DNA of 64,000 nucleotides, taken from the NCBI RefSeq assembly GCF_015694465.1, contig NZ_JADQDO010000002.1, positions 62,001-126,000 of the forward strand. The letters run 5' to 3'. A program made the translations under genes and the position numbers. Shown one piece after another: positions 44,019-52,132 of this stretch. Each line of letters starts with the position of its first letter. Within the stretch, counting starts at the first letter, position 1. The stretch is from Microvirga alba. Its GTDB lineage: Bacteria > Pseudomonadota > Alphaproteobacteria > Rhizobiales > Beijerinckiaceae. The notes under the pieces were generated by a model. The model had not been told where the DNA came from. It was given only the letters and a program-made list of their open reading frames with translations, and did no database searches.

Positions 44019-44810
44019 ATGATCTTCGACAGCTGGCTCGATATGCCTGTTTGGGGAATTTTTGGCTCGGTGGCAGGGCTGTTTGCCCTCACGGCCATCC
44101 TGATCCATTGGCTTTGCTTTGGGAAAGCCTGCCGCACCCGCGCAGCGAACTTCAGCGGGGTGGTTGCGCCCTTCTTCGGTTCCGTCGCGGTGTTGTTTGC
44201 CCTCTTGACCGGTTTTCTGGCCAATGATGTCTGGGAGCGAAACAGGCAGGCGACCCGTACTGTGATGGCTGAAGAGGGCGGATTGCTGACTCTATACGCC
44301 GTCAGCGTCGCGACAGTGTCGGATATGAAGGACATCCGCGCAACGGCGCAACGTTACGCAGAATTGCTGATTTCCGATGAATGGCCACGCATGCGCGATC
44401 AGGACTATTCCGCCAAGGCGGGCCAGACGCTTCTGGAGCTGCTCAGCAAAGTCGCGGATCCCAAAATCACAGCCGATGCCGGCCCGGCAGCGCAAGGCGC
44501 GCTTCTCGACGTGGTGCTCAAGCTGCGCTCCGCGCGTGACGACCGTCTGGCTTTGAGCGGCGACCGCACGGACCGTACGAAATGGGCCGCTGTCGTGATC
44601 CTCGCACTCATTACGCAAATCGCGATTGCCGTCGTGCATCTGGAGCGTCCCCGAGCGCAGATCGCCGCTCTATCGATATTCTCCGTTGCCGTCGTCGTAG
44701 CCCTGGGCTTTGTCGCGATGCGCGAGCGTCCCTTTGACGGTCCCTTGCAACTATCTCCTGCCCCCTTGCAGGAAGTGCTCCAGGTCTACACCGGCGTATT
44801 GGCGCCTTGA
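44019..44810 (+). CDS. Membrane protein, DUF4239/bestrophin-like
   Basis: This 263-residue protein has membrane segments near residues 12-32, 47-67, 190-208 and 212-230. The FSGVVAPFFGSVAVLFALLTGFLANDVWERNRQA stretch is characteristic of the DUF4239 family, which some databases place near bestrophin-like channels. The function is unknown. The ATG is preceded by AGGAGGAG, a strong ribosome-binding site. It starts 67 bases after the kinase and is not clearly in its operon. Confidence 0.8.
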   Translation: MIFDSWLDMPVWGIFGSVAGLFALTAILIHWLCFGKACRTRAANFSGVVAPFFGSVAVLFALLTGFLANDVWERNRQATRTVMAEEGGLLTLYAVSVATVSDMKDIRATAQRYAELLISDEWPRMRDQDYSAKAGQTLLELLSKVADPKITADAGPAAQGALLDVVLKLRSARDDRLALSGDRTDRTKWAAVVILALITQIAIAVVHLERPRAQIAALSIFSVAVVVALGFVAMRERPFDGPLQLSPAPLQEVLQVYTGVLAP

Positions 44811-44894
44811 GGCCGACCCGTAACGCTTGCACAATCCGTCATCCTCGGCCAAGACTCCCATGTCCGGAATCCAATTTCGAAACGATCCTTAGTG

Positions 44895-45830
44895 ATGCAT
44901 GCTCTCTTCGTCGGCCAGACCTATATCGATGTGACTTTCCTCGCGGATGAAATTCCGACCGGGGACGACAAGACCGTGGCGCGCGATTATGCTATCTCGT
45001 TCGGCGGTAACGCGGTCACCGCCGCATTTGCTTGCGCGAAGCTCGGTATCGTTCCGGACCTGCTCACCTCGATTGCGGATGACTGGTTGGGGCGCATGTT
45101 CATCGACATGGCCGCGAAGTATGGCATTTCGGTTCATCACCGGAAGGTCGCGGAATCGTCCTTGTCGTTCATTATGCCGCATGGTGGCAAGCGCGCCATC
45201 GTGCGCTGCCGCGACGACCACTATTTGCACCCTGTGCCGCCCTTGAATCTGACCGGCTGCAAGGCGCTTCACCTCGACGGCCACCAAGCCGACGCCGCGA
45301 TGCATTACGCCCGCACCTGCCGCGAGGCCGGCATTCTCACCTCGCTCGACGGCGGCGGCCTGCGCTCCAACACGCATGAACTTCTCGAATTCATCGACGT
45401 CGCCATCGTTGCCGAGCGCCTTTGCGAGCAGATGAATCTGACGCCCTATGAAATGTTGGGTTACCTCAAGAGTCGCGGCTGCAAGATCGGCGGCGTGACC
45501 TTGGGCGAGCGCGGACTCGTCTGGTACGATGAAACCGGCGCGGAAGGCGTGCTCCCCGCGCTTGCAGTCCCGCCGGACGTGGTTGTTGATACCAACGGCG
45601 CGGGCGACATCTTCCACGGCGCGTATGTCTATTCGGCTATGGCGCGGCCCGAGCTTCCCTGGCGTGAGCATTTCATTTTCGCCCGCGCGGCGTCGGCCTA
45701 CGCCATCCAGCATCTCGGCAACGAGGCCAGTTTGCCGACCGTCGCCGATATCAAGCGCACACAGGAAACGTTTCCAGAGAATGCCAAACCCGCTCCGGAG
45801 CTTCGTGTGCTGCACCAAAAACGCGTTTGA
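44895..45830 (+). CDS. PfkB-family carbohydrate kinase
   Basis: This 311-residue ribokinase-fold enzyme has the N-terminal SFGGNAVTAAFACAKLG (about 34-50) and the C-terminal PfkB signature DTNGAGDIFHGAYV near 235, with the catalytic Asp in GAGD. The substrate is unknown. Ketohexose, nucleoside or adenosine-type substrates are all possible. I start at ATG 44895. A GTG at 44892 is directly before. Codon use matches its neighbours. Confidence 0.9.
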   Translation: MHALFVGQTYIDVTFLADEIPTGDDKTVARDYAISFGGNAVTAAFACAKLGIVPDLLTSIADDWLGRMFIDMAAKYGISVHHRKVAESSLSFIMPHGGKRAIVRCRDDHYLHPVPPLNLTGCKALHLDGHQADAAMHYARTCREAGILTSLDGGGLRSNTHELLEFIDVAIVAERLCEQMNLTPYEMLGYLKSRGCKIGGVTLGERGLVWYDETGAEGVLPALAVPPDVVVDTNGAGDIFHGAYVYSAMARPELPWREHFIFARAASAYAIQHLGNEASLPTVADIKRTQETFPENAKPAPELRVLHQKRV

Positions 45831-45909
45831 ACCGAGCGGCGGAACGATTTAGGGTTGTGTAGCGCGGCGTTCCGATGCGCTAGCGATTGGGTGAGCGAAG
45901 GGTGCTGCG

Positions 45910-47376
45910 GTGAGTCCTTTCCAGGAGTGGGCCTCTGGACTCAATGAGTTCCGCTTTCAGGCGGGGGCGCAGGACTTTGGCCCCGACGCTCTCACGCAAC
46001 TCCTTGAGCATGTTCCGCTCGCGCTCGCCGTGACGCTCGGCTCCGATCACCGCTGTGTCTTTGCCAATCGTCTTTTCCGTTCGGCATTCTCGACCCGTGA
46101 CTCGGACTTCATCGGCAAAACCGTCTCGGAAATCATAGGCGATCGCTACGCTGCGGGGATCGCAACCTGCCAGGCGCGCGTCTTCGAGACCGGCGAGACA
46201 TACGAAATCTCAGGCGCGCCATTCGACTTCATCCCCAATCGCGAGACAACCTATTGGGACATCAAGCTGGTGCCCACACGGGGCGGGGATGATCGTATCA
46301 GCGGTGTCCTGATCATCGGCGCCAATGTGACTGATCGCGTCAAGGCGCGCGCGGAGGCGGACCGGCAGGCACACCACGAGGCCCTGCATCATGAGCGCCT
46401 CGCGCTGGCCGCCGAAGCCACGGAGCTGGGTCTTTGGGAATGGGATGTCCGGACAGGCCAGACCTATTGGTCCGAACGTCAGAAGGAGATCTTTGGCCTC
46501 CCGATCGATCAACCCGCCACCTACGACGTCTGGCTTTCATCTCTTCATCCTGAAGATCGCGACCAGGTTCTGAAATGCGTGACATCGCTGCTTGATCCGA
46601 ATTCGGATGGGCGATTGCAGCTCGAACATCGGATCACGCGCCCCGACGACGAGACCCGCTGGATCATAGCCCGCGGCAGAATGATGTATGATGTCGTGAA
46701 AGGCGTACGGGTGCCCTCACGCCTCCTCGGGACAATTCTCGACATCACGGAGCGCCGCAAGGGTGAGGAGACCCGGCAGCTTCTCGTGCAGGAGCTCAAT
46801 CACCGGGTCAAAAACCTGTTCGCGATGGCGAGCGGCATGGTCGCATTGACGGCAAAAACGGCGCAAACGCCGAGGGACATGTCGGTCGTGCTGCGCGGAC
46901 GCCTCCAGGCGCTTGCGCGCGCCCACGAGTTGATCCGCCCGGCCATTACGGGTGACGAGCCCGCCGGGCGCGAGACCTCGATCGATGAGATCGTTCGGGT
47001 CGTTCTCGCGCCGCATATCGATCAAGAGACGCAGATGTCGATTGACGGAACGCTGTTCCCGGTCGGACCGCGAGCGGCGACCAGCCTGACCCTGGTTCTC
47101 CACGAACTCGCGACCAATGCGTCCAAATATGGCGCCTTGTCGGTGCACGAGGGGCAGGTCCAGATCAGCTGGACGCACGACGATTCGACGCTTCTCCTGC
47201 TGTGGCAGGAAACCAACGGCCCGAGGATCGCAACCGCGCCCGCGGCGGAAGGCTTCGGCTCACAACTGGCCCGCACGAGCGTGACGGGCCAGCTGGGCGG
47301 TGACATCCACTACGACTGGCGCAGCGAAGGCTTGCACGTCCGCATCCGCCTGCCGCTCGACTTCCTCTCTCATTGA
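45910..47376 (+). CDS. HWE-family sensor histidine kinase (double PAS), soluble
   Basis: This 488-residue kinase has no membrane segment. PAS 1 is at about 28-145 and ends VLIIGANVTDRVKA, and PAS 2 is at about 160-290 and ends GTILDITERRKGEET. The HWE kinase core follows: LVQELNHRVKNLFAMASG (His box, about 296), LVLHELATNASKYGALS (N box), and LLLWQETNGP (W-x-E). GTG 45910 is the start. It is orphan, with no response regulator nearby. The PAS domains lack a recognisable LOV Cys motif, so the signal is unknown. Confidence 0.91.
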   Translation: MSPFQEWASGLNEFRFQAGAQDFGPDALTQLLEHVPLALAVTLGSDHRCVFANRLFRSAFSTRDSDFIGKTVSEIIGDRYAAGIATCQARVFETGETYEISGAPFDFIPNRETTYWDIKLVPTRGGDDRISGVLIIGANVTDRVKARAEADRQAHHEALHHERLALAAEATELGLWEWDVRTGQTYWSERQKEIFGLPIDQPATYDVWLSSLHPEDRDQVLKCVTSLLDPNSDGRLQLEHRITRPDDETRWIIARGRMMYDVVKGVRVPSRLLGTILDITERRKGEETRQLLVQELNHRVKNLFAMASGMVALTAKTAQTPRDMSVVLRGRLQALARAHELIRPAITGDEPAGRETSIDEIVRVVLAPHIDQETQMSIDGTLFPVGPRAATSLTLVLHELATNASKYGALSVHEGQVQISWTHDDSTLLLLWQETNGPRIATAPAAEGFGSQLARTSVTGQLGGDIHYDWRSEGLHVRIRLPLDFLSH

Positions 47377-47403
47377 GGCGAGGCGCCGAAAGGCCGCGAA
47401 AGC

Positions 47404-48987
47404 TCACGCCGCCTTCTTCTGGTAATCCTTCACATCCGAGAACAGGATGCCCTTGTAGCGGTCCATCTCGTATTGGAGATTGAAGGTGTTCGCCGCCATG
47501 AAGACCGGGGCATCGTCGAGATCGCGCGCCATCGACGACAAATGGCCGTCGATGAACTTGTCGAGTTCGACGCGGTCGGTCGCGGTGATCCAGCGGCAGA
47601 TGGTGAAGCGGGTCGGCTCATAGTCGATGGGCAGACCATATTCGCCGAGGAGACGCTCCTTCAGCACGTCGAGCTGCAGCGCACCGACCACACCGACGAT
47701 GGCGCCGGAGCCGTCCTGAGGAACGAAGAGCTGAACCACGCCTTCTTCCGCCATCTGCTGCAGCGCCTCGCGCAGCTTCTTCGCCTTCATGGCATCCTGC
47801 AGCTTGATGCGGCGCAGGATTTCCGGCGCAAAGCTCGGGACGCCCCGGAACACCAGATCCTCGCCCTCGGTCAGCGTATCGCCGATGCGCAGCGTACCGT
47901 GGTTCGGAATCCCGACCACATCGCCCGCCCAGGCCTCGTCCGCGATAGCGCGATCCTGCGCGAAGAAGAACTGTGGCGTGTTCAGGCTCATGGGCTTGCC
48001 CGTGCGCACGAGCTTGGCCTTCATGCCGCGCTGGAGCTTGCCGGAGCAGATGCGCATGAAGGCGATGCGGTCGCGGTGGTTGGGGTCCATATTGGCTTGG
48101 ATCTTGAACACGAAGCCCGACATCTTGGCCTCACCCGCCTCGACCAGGCGCTTATCCGCCTCCTGCCCGCGCGGCGGCGGCGCATAGGCCGCCATGGCGT
48201 CGATGAGATCGCGCACGCCGAAATTGCGCAGCGCGCTGCCGAAGAAGACCGGCGTCAGGTGACCTTCGCGGAAGGCCGTCAGATCGAACGGCTTGCAGGC
48301 CTCCTGCGCCAGCGAGACCTCCTCCAGCCACGCCTCCACCTCCTCCGGCGGGAGCAGCGCGGTCAGCGCCGGATCGTTCGGCCCCGAAACCGAAATCGGC
48401 TCCTCGTCCGTATCGATGCGGCGGATGAGATTGCGGCTCAGATCCAAGGTCCCCGCAAAGGTGCGGCCCTGGCTGATCGGCCAGGTCACGGGGGAGGTGT
48501 CGAGGGCCAGCGTCTTCTCGATTTCGTCGAGCAGATCGAAGGGGTTGCGTGCCTCGCGGTCCATCTTGTTGACGAAGGTGACGATGGGAATGTCGCGCAT
48601 GCGGCACACCTCGAAGAGCTTGCGCGTGCGCGCCTCGATGCCCTTCGCCGCGTCGATCACCATGATGGCGGAATCGACGGCGGTCAGCGTGCGATAAGTG
48701 TCCTCCGAGAAGTCCTCGTGGCCTGGCGTGTCGAGCAGGTTGAAGACGCAGTCGCCATACTCGAAGGTCATGACCGAAGTCACAACCGAGATGCCGCGCT
48801 CCTTTTCGATCCCCATCCAGTCGGAGCGGGTGGAGACCCGGTTCTTCTTGGCCTTCACCTCACCGGCAAGCTGGATCGCGCCTCCGAACAGCAGCAGCTT
48901 CTCGGTCAGCGTGGTCTTACCCGCGTCCGGGTGGGAGATGATGGCAAAGGTGCGGCGGCGGCGCACGGGCGCCGGAAGGTCGGTCAT
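47404..48987 (-). CDS. prfC: Peptide chain release factor 3
   Basis: RF3 is a GTPase that recycles RF1/RF2 from the ribosome after termination. The product is 527 residues. G1 is ISHPDAGKTTLTEK (about 17-30), the switch region is RGISVVTSVMTF, G3 is LLDTPGHEDFSEDT, and G4 is VTFVNKMDREARNP. The C-terminal GVVGALQLDVLKERL and DDAPVFMAANTFNLQYE are RF3-specific. It is monocistronic and convergent with the preceding kinase. Confidence 0.96.
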   Translation of the reverse strand: MTDLPAPVRRRRTFAIISHPDAGKTTLTEKLLLFGGAIQLAGEVKAKKNRVSTRSDWMGIEKERGISVVTSVMTFEYGDCVFNLLDTPGHEDFSEDTYRTLTAVDSAIMVIDAAKGIEARTRKLFEVCRMRDIPIVTFVNKMDREARNPFDLLDEIEKTLALDTSPVTWPISQGRTFAGTLDLSRNLIRRIDTDEEPISVSGPNDPALTALLPPEEVEAWLEEVSLAQEACKPFDLTAFREGHLTPVFFGSALRNFGVRDLIDAMAAYAPPPRGQEADKRLVEAGEAKMSGFVFKIQANMDPNHRDRIAFMRICSGKLQRGMKAKLVRTGKPMSLNTPQFFFAQDRAIADEAWAGDVVGIPNHGTLRIGDTLTEGEDLVFRGVPSFAPEILRRIKLQDAMKAKKLREALQQMAEEGVVQLFVPQDGSGAIVGVVGALQLDVLKERLLGEYGLPIDYEPTRFTICRWITATDRVELDKFIDGHLSSMARDLDDAPVFMAANTFNLQYEMDRYKGILFSDVKDYQKKAA

Positions 48988-49007
48988 GGCTTTCCAAGGT
49001 CTTTAGA

Positions 49008-49051
49008 GCATTTTCGACAAAACCGCACGCCGGTTTTGCGACTGAAAATGC
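49008..49051. repeat. Rhizobiales-type palindromic intergenic repeat
   Basis: GCATTTTC...GAAAATGC with inner CCGG/AAACC-GGTTT pairing forms a 44-base stem-loop just upstream of prfC (21 bases from its start). It belongs by type to the dispersed GCATTTTC/GAAAATGC palindromes seen across Hyphomicrobiales. Members of the related GCATGATC class occur at 52078-52124 and 57226-57259. Confidence 0.7.
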
Positions 49052-49232
49052 GGCAAACAAAACTTTCTAGACTAGATCGCCTTTCAATCCAATCAGATCG
49101 GAATGCGCTTCGGGACGCGGATTGTCGGGACGAAAGGCGGGGGGCAAGACGCCGCAGTGCTACCCTCTTAACCCGCCTCGGCTTTCAAACCATATTGGTG
49201 GTCCCCGTCAACAACGAAAAGGAGGTGATCAA

Positions 49233-49307
49233 GTGTCTCATTGTCATACCCTACGGTTCCCGGTTGCCGTGACCTTGATCCTGGCCTCTGCCGAGATTGG
49301 TGCCTAA
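49233..49307 (+). CDS. 24-codon peptide with strong Shine-Dalgarno
   Basis: A GTG at 49233 is preceded by AAGGAGGTGATC, nearly the full complement of the 16S rRNA 3' end. The frame encodes 24 residues with a hydrophobic C-terminal half (Val-Ala-Val-Thr-Leu-Ile-Leu-Ala), ending at TAA 49305-49307. An intrinsic terminator follows 44 bases later. The combination suggests a short translated transcript, either a small hydrophobic peptide or a leader. I do not recognise the peptide, and no downstream gene is obviously controlled. Confidence 0.45.
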   Translation: MSHCHTLRFPVAVTLILASAEIGA

Positions 49308-49351
49308 GGCACGAAAAGGGCGGCCCCATCCGGGCCGTGGACCGACAATGG

Positions 49352-49386
49352 AAAGGCCGCCTCAACGGGCGGCCTTTCTTTTTATT
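49352..49386 (+). terminator. Intrinsic terminator after the 24-codon ORF
   Basis: Perfect 10-bp arms AAAGGCCGCC (49352-49361) and GGCGGCCTTT (49368-49377) enclose a 6-base loop, followed by CTTTTTATT. A second smaller GC hairpin (around 49320-49338) lies just before. It ends any plus-strand transcript covering 49233-49307. Confidence 0.85.
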
Positions 49387-49448
49387 CTCTTGCAGCGGCT
49401 CCGTTAGTGACACTTAGTATCATCCATTAGCGAAGAATCGGAGGTCGT

Positions 49449-49838
49449 TTGAAAGGTTGGAGCCCCTTCGCGTATGTCTGCATGGTTCTGCTTGCCGTAC
49501 CAGCGTGGTCGAAACCAGCCGAAGTCCCCCAGGCGCCTGATAATGATTAGTTTGAAGCGCTCCGTCGACAATGTCCGGCTCGACACCTAGAACATTTGAA
49601 CCCTGGCATCCTCGTTGATGGAATCGAGGCTTTCCGGAATGAACTTCCTCTAGAACTCCGCATCCGTATCGACAGGATTGCGAAGCCAGAGCTGGCAAAA
49701 TGCGAAGCCGGGGCAGGATGCGTCAATCGCGCCCATATTCGGGCAGCACGACGAATGAAGCTTTCCTCGAAGCTCGCCGAAGCGATTTGCAAGCTTCCCT
49801 ACATTTGCCGGACCCCATTCGATTGCCGAGAGCTTTAG
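49449..49838 (+). pseudogene. Exported Cys-rich protein gene with in-frame amber codon
   Basis: From TTG 49449, with GGAGG 4-5 bases upstream, the frame gives a signal peptide (MKGWSPFAYVCMVLLAVPAWS). It then reaches TAG at 49548-49550 after 33 residues and continues in the same frame for 95 more residues to TAG at 49836-49838. The second part carries six cysteines in short loops (QCP, KCE, GCVN, ICK, ICR, DCRE), as expected of a disulfide-bonded periplasmic protein. The whole would be 128 residues. The most economical reading is a recent nonsense mutation. Suppression, reinitiation at TTG 49596 or a sequencing error are alternatives. The family is not recognised. Confidence 0.6.
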
Positions 49839-50950
49839 GCCCCCAAAAGCTTGCCCGTGCGCCGCGCATGGGTGCCGGCAACCTTGGCCAGGCGCGCGCC
49901 TTGCGTGGTGAAACGGATCAGGATGCGGGCGAACATGACGCCGTCATTTTCGCTCCGGGCGGGCGTCACGACGCCCGTCAGGGGATCGACGATATCCGCG
50001 ATCACGTCACCTGCCTTGACCCGGTCGCCCACTTTCGCACGAAACACCACCATGCCCGAGGCCGGGGCGACAACCGGTTCGGAAGCGGCGAGCGGCGTCG
50101 GCGCGCAGAGCGCCGACGGCACCTTGGGAGCTTCCCCGGCGATCACACCCCGCAGGGTCAGATAGCCGATCATGGCGGTGGTATCGGTGCCGGCGAGATC
50201 ATGGGCCACATCGCCCTCGCCGCGGAATTCGAGCGTCGTCGAATGACAGCTGAAGGGAATCGGATGCTCGGGGAAGCGGTCTGCAAGCTCTGCCCAGGGA
50301 CGGCTGCAGGCCTCATCGAACGGATCGTCGCCGGATTCGTCCGCCAGCAGGAACGCGTGGGAACCGAGGAGCGCCGAGAGCGGGGTGAACTCCTCGGCCG
50401 AACGCGTGTGGCTGTAGAGGTGCACGACGGCTTCGGAATCGCAGTGCATGTCGAGCACGATATCCGCCTCGATGGCGAGGCCAAGGAGGGTCTTCTTCAG
50501 GACCTCGGCGGGATTGTGGGTCGGCCATACAGCCAGTTCCGCACTCAGGGCTTCCCGGATCAGGCGGACATTCGCCTCTCCGTCATTCGTCAGCCGGCCC
50601 TTGATGCGCTCCGCCACTTTCGGGACGAGATAGGCGTAGCCGCGATTGAAATTGATACCGTTCGACAGATCGAAACGGCCGACCGGCTCTCCCAGCACCT
50701 TTTGGGCGAGACCGATAGGGTTGGCCGAAGGCACGAGGATAACTTCGCCCTTGATCCGCCCTTCCGCCTCAAGCGCCGTCAGGCGCTCGCGCAGGTGATG
50801 CGCCGCGATCATGCCGGGGATCTCGTCCGCGTGCAGGGCGGCCTGGATATAGACGCGCGGACGCGCGCCCGCCTCACCGAAGCGCTGAACCGTGAGGGAA
50901 AGGTTCGCGCCGGGCGCAAGCGGAGAAAGGGCGATCTGTTCTGTCTTCAT
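49835..50950 (-). CDS. Succinylglutamate desuccinylase/aspartoacylase-family protein
   Basis: This 371-residue zinc carboxypeptidase-fold deacylase has a putative zinc motif His-x-x-Glu in ALHADEIPG (about 38-46) and a third ligand His within DMHCDSEAVVHLY (about 160). The C-terminal part (about 285-350) has a lipoyl-like barrel, VVAPASGMVVFRAKVGDRVKAGDVI, often found in this subgroup. Start at ATG 50950. The longer frame to 51310 crosses the intergenic region and reads glk sequence in another frame. The substrate is unknown. Confidence 0.88.
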   Translation of the reverse strand: MKTEQIALSPLAPGANLSLTVQRFGEAGARPRVYIQAALHADEIPGMIAAHHLRERLTALEAEGRIKGEVILVPSANPIGLAQKVLGEPVGRFDLSNGINFNRGYAYLVPKVAERIKGRLTNDGEANVRLIREALSAELAVWPTHNPAEVLKKTLLGLAIEADIVLDMHCDSEAVVHLYSHTRSAEEFTPLSALLGSHAFLLADESGDDPFDEACSRPWAELADRFPEHPIPFSCHSTTLEFRGEGDVAHDLAGTDTTAMIGYLTLRGVIAGEAPKVPSALCAPTPLAASEPVVAPASGMVVFRAKVGDRVKAGDVIADIVDPLTGVVTPARSENDGVMFARILIRFTTQGARLAKVAGTHARRTGKLLGA

Positions 50951-51036
50951 GATAACCGGAATGGGGCATGGGCCTGTGGCGGGAGAGAATGCCGGATTAC
51001 CAGCGCTCACGCTGCTTGAACAGGGCAAAGCCTTGC

Positions 51037-52035
51037 CTAAGGAGCCTTCCAACCCTGCGACTGGAATACGAAGCGCCCCGGATGCGTGACCAGGGCGGCC
51101 AAGCCCTGCAGGGCCGGCTCCGGATTCACGATGACGAACGCAGGCACGCGCCTCGCCCAAGCCTCGTGCGGGGCCTTGTGGTCGAAGGCCTTCCGGAAAG
51201 CGTCCTTCTGGAGAATATCGACCATGCGCGGCGCGATGCCGCCGGCAATGAAGACGCCGCCGGAGGCCTCGAAAGTCAGAGCAAGGTCCCCCGCGAACCG
51301 CCCGAGCCACCGGGCGAAAAGATCGAGCACGTCGATGGCAAGCGCCTCACCCTCGCGCGCGGCGGCGAGGACATCGTTGGGCATTGTGTAGGGGCATGCG
51401 ACCCCGCGATGCGCGGCGAGCGCCTTCGAGAGACGGAACAGTCCGGGTCCGGACAAGACCACTTCTGCCGTCACGCGCCCTCCGACCCGCTCAAGATGCG
51501 GCCAGAGCGCCGCCTCGTCATCCGTCACGGGGCCGAACTCCATGTGGCCGGCCTCCGTCGCCAGAATGGCGAGGCGATCCTCGACAGGCACCAGCGCCGC
51601 CACGCCGAAGCCCGTGCCCGGGCCCAAGACGACCCGTGTTCCCGTCAAGGCCGGCGCGGCGTCGCCCAGGCGTGCAAGGTCGCCCCGACCGACGTCGAGC
51701 ACCGTCACCGAAGCGGCAACGGGGGTATAATCATTGACAAGGGTCACGCGCTCCAGCCCGAGAGCCCTGCCAATAGCCTCCGCGTCGATGGTCCAATGCG
51801 CATTGGTCAGGCGGATCACGGGTCGGTCGACGCGGGTCGCGACCGCGATCATGGCGGAGCGTGGGGCTGCCCCCGCATAATCCGTCATGGCAATCCTGAT
51901 CGCATCGACCGGATCAGGCGTCTGCGCCGTCAGGGTTCGCGGCAGAAGTTGAACAGGCTCTCCGGGCGCAGGCAGAATTGCAAAGCGCGCATTGGTGCCA
52001 CCAATATCGCCCAAAAGAACGGGAAACGCGAACAT
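51037..52035 (-). CDS. glk: Glucokinase (ROK-independent Glk type)
   Basis: Glk phosphorylates glucose with ATP. The product is 332 residues of the bacterial Glk type: LLGDIGGTNARFAIL (about 7-21), LTLVNDYT-like VTLVNDYTPVAA with the catalytic Asp (about 97-108), GPGTGFGVAAL (about 137-147), EAGHMEFGP and the C-terminal FIAGGIAPRM. It lies downstream of the GH15 and trehalose genes, on the same strand, so glucose released from trehalose or glucans could be used at once. A 97-base gap contains a palindromic repeat. Confidence 0.94.
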   Translation of the reverse strand: MFAFPVLLGDIGGTNARFAILPAPGEPVQLLPRTLTAQTPDPVDAIRIAMTDYAGAAPRSAMIAVATRVDRPVIRLTNAHWTIDAEAIGRALGLERVTLVNDYTPVAASVTVLDVGRGDLARLGDAAPALTGTRVVLGPGTGFGVAALVPVEDRLAILATEAGHMEFGPVTDDEAALWPHLERVGGRVTAEVVLSGPGLFRLSKALAAHRGVACPYTMPNDVLAAAREGEALAIDVLDLFARWLGRFAGDLALTFEASGGVFIAGGIAPRMVDILQKDAFRKAFDHKAPHEAWARRVPAFVIVNPEPALQGLAALVTHPGRFVFQSQGWKAP

Positions 52036-52077
52036 CAGACCCTATCGACCCTTTTGTTTCCGAAACCCCTGAGCCGA

Positions 52078-52124
52078 AGCATGACCCGGCAAAACGGAAC
52101 GCGGTTTGCCGAAAAGATCATGCT
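52078..52124. repeat. Rhizobiales-type GCATGATC palindromic repeat
   Basis: AGCATGA...GATCATGCT with inner CGGCAAA/TTTGCCG pairing gives a long imperfect hairpin between glk and the GH15 gene. It matches the pattern of dispersed palindromes in Hyphomicrobiales and resembles the element at 57226-57259. Confidence 0.75.
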
Positions 52125-52132
52125 CCAAGAAT

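Noticed and set aside
47473-49272. 599-codon open frame on the plus strand opposite prfC
   Set aside because: It is a GC-rich antisense shadow of prfC. Its translation is low-complexity with Arg/Asp/His/Leu runs and no domain, while the minus frame is clearly RF3.
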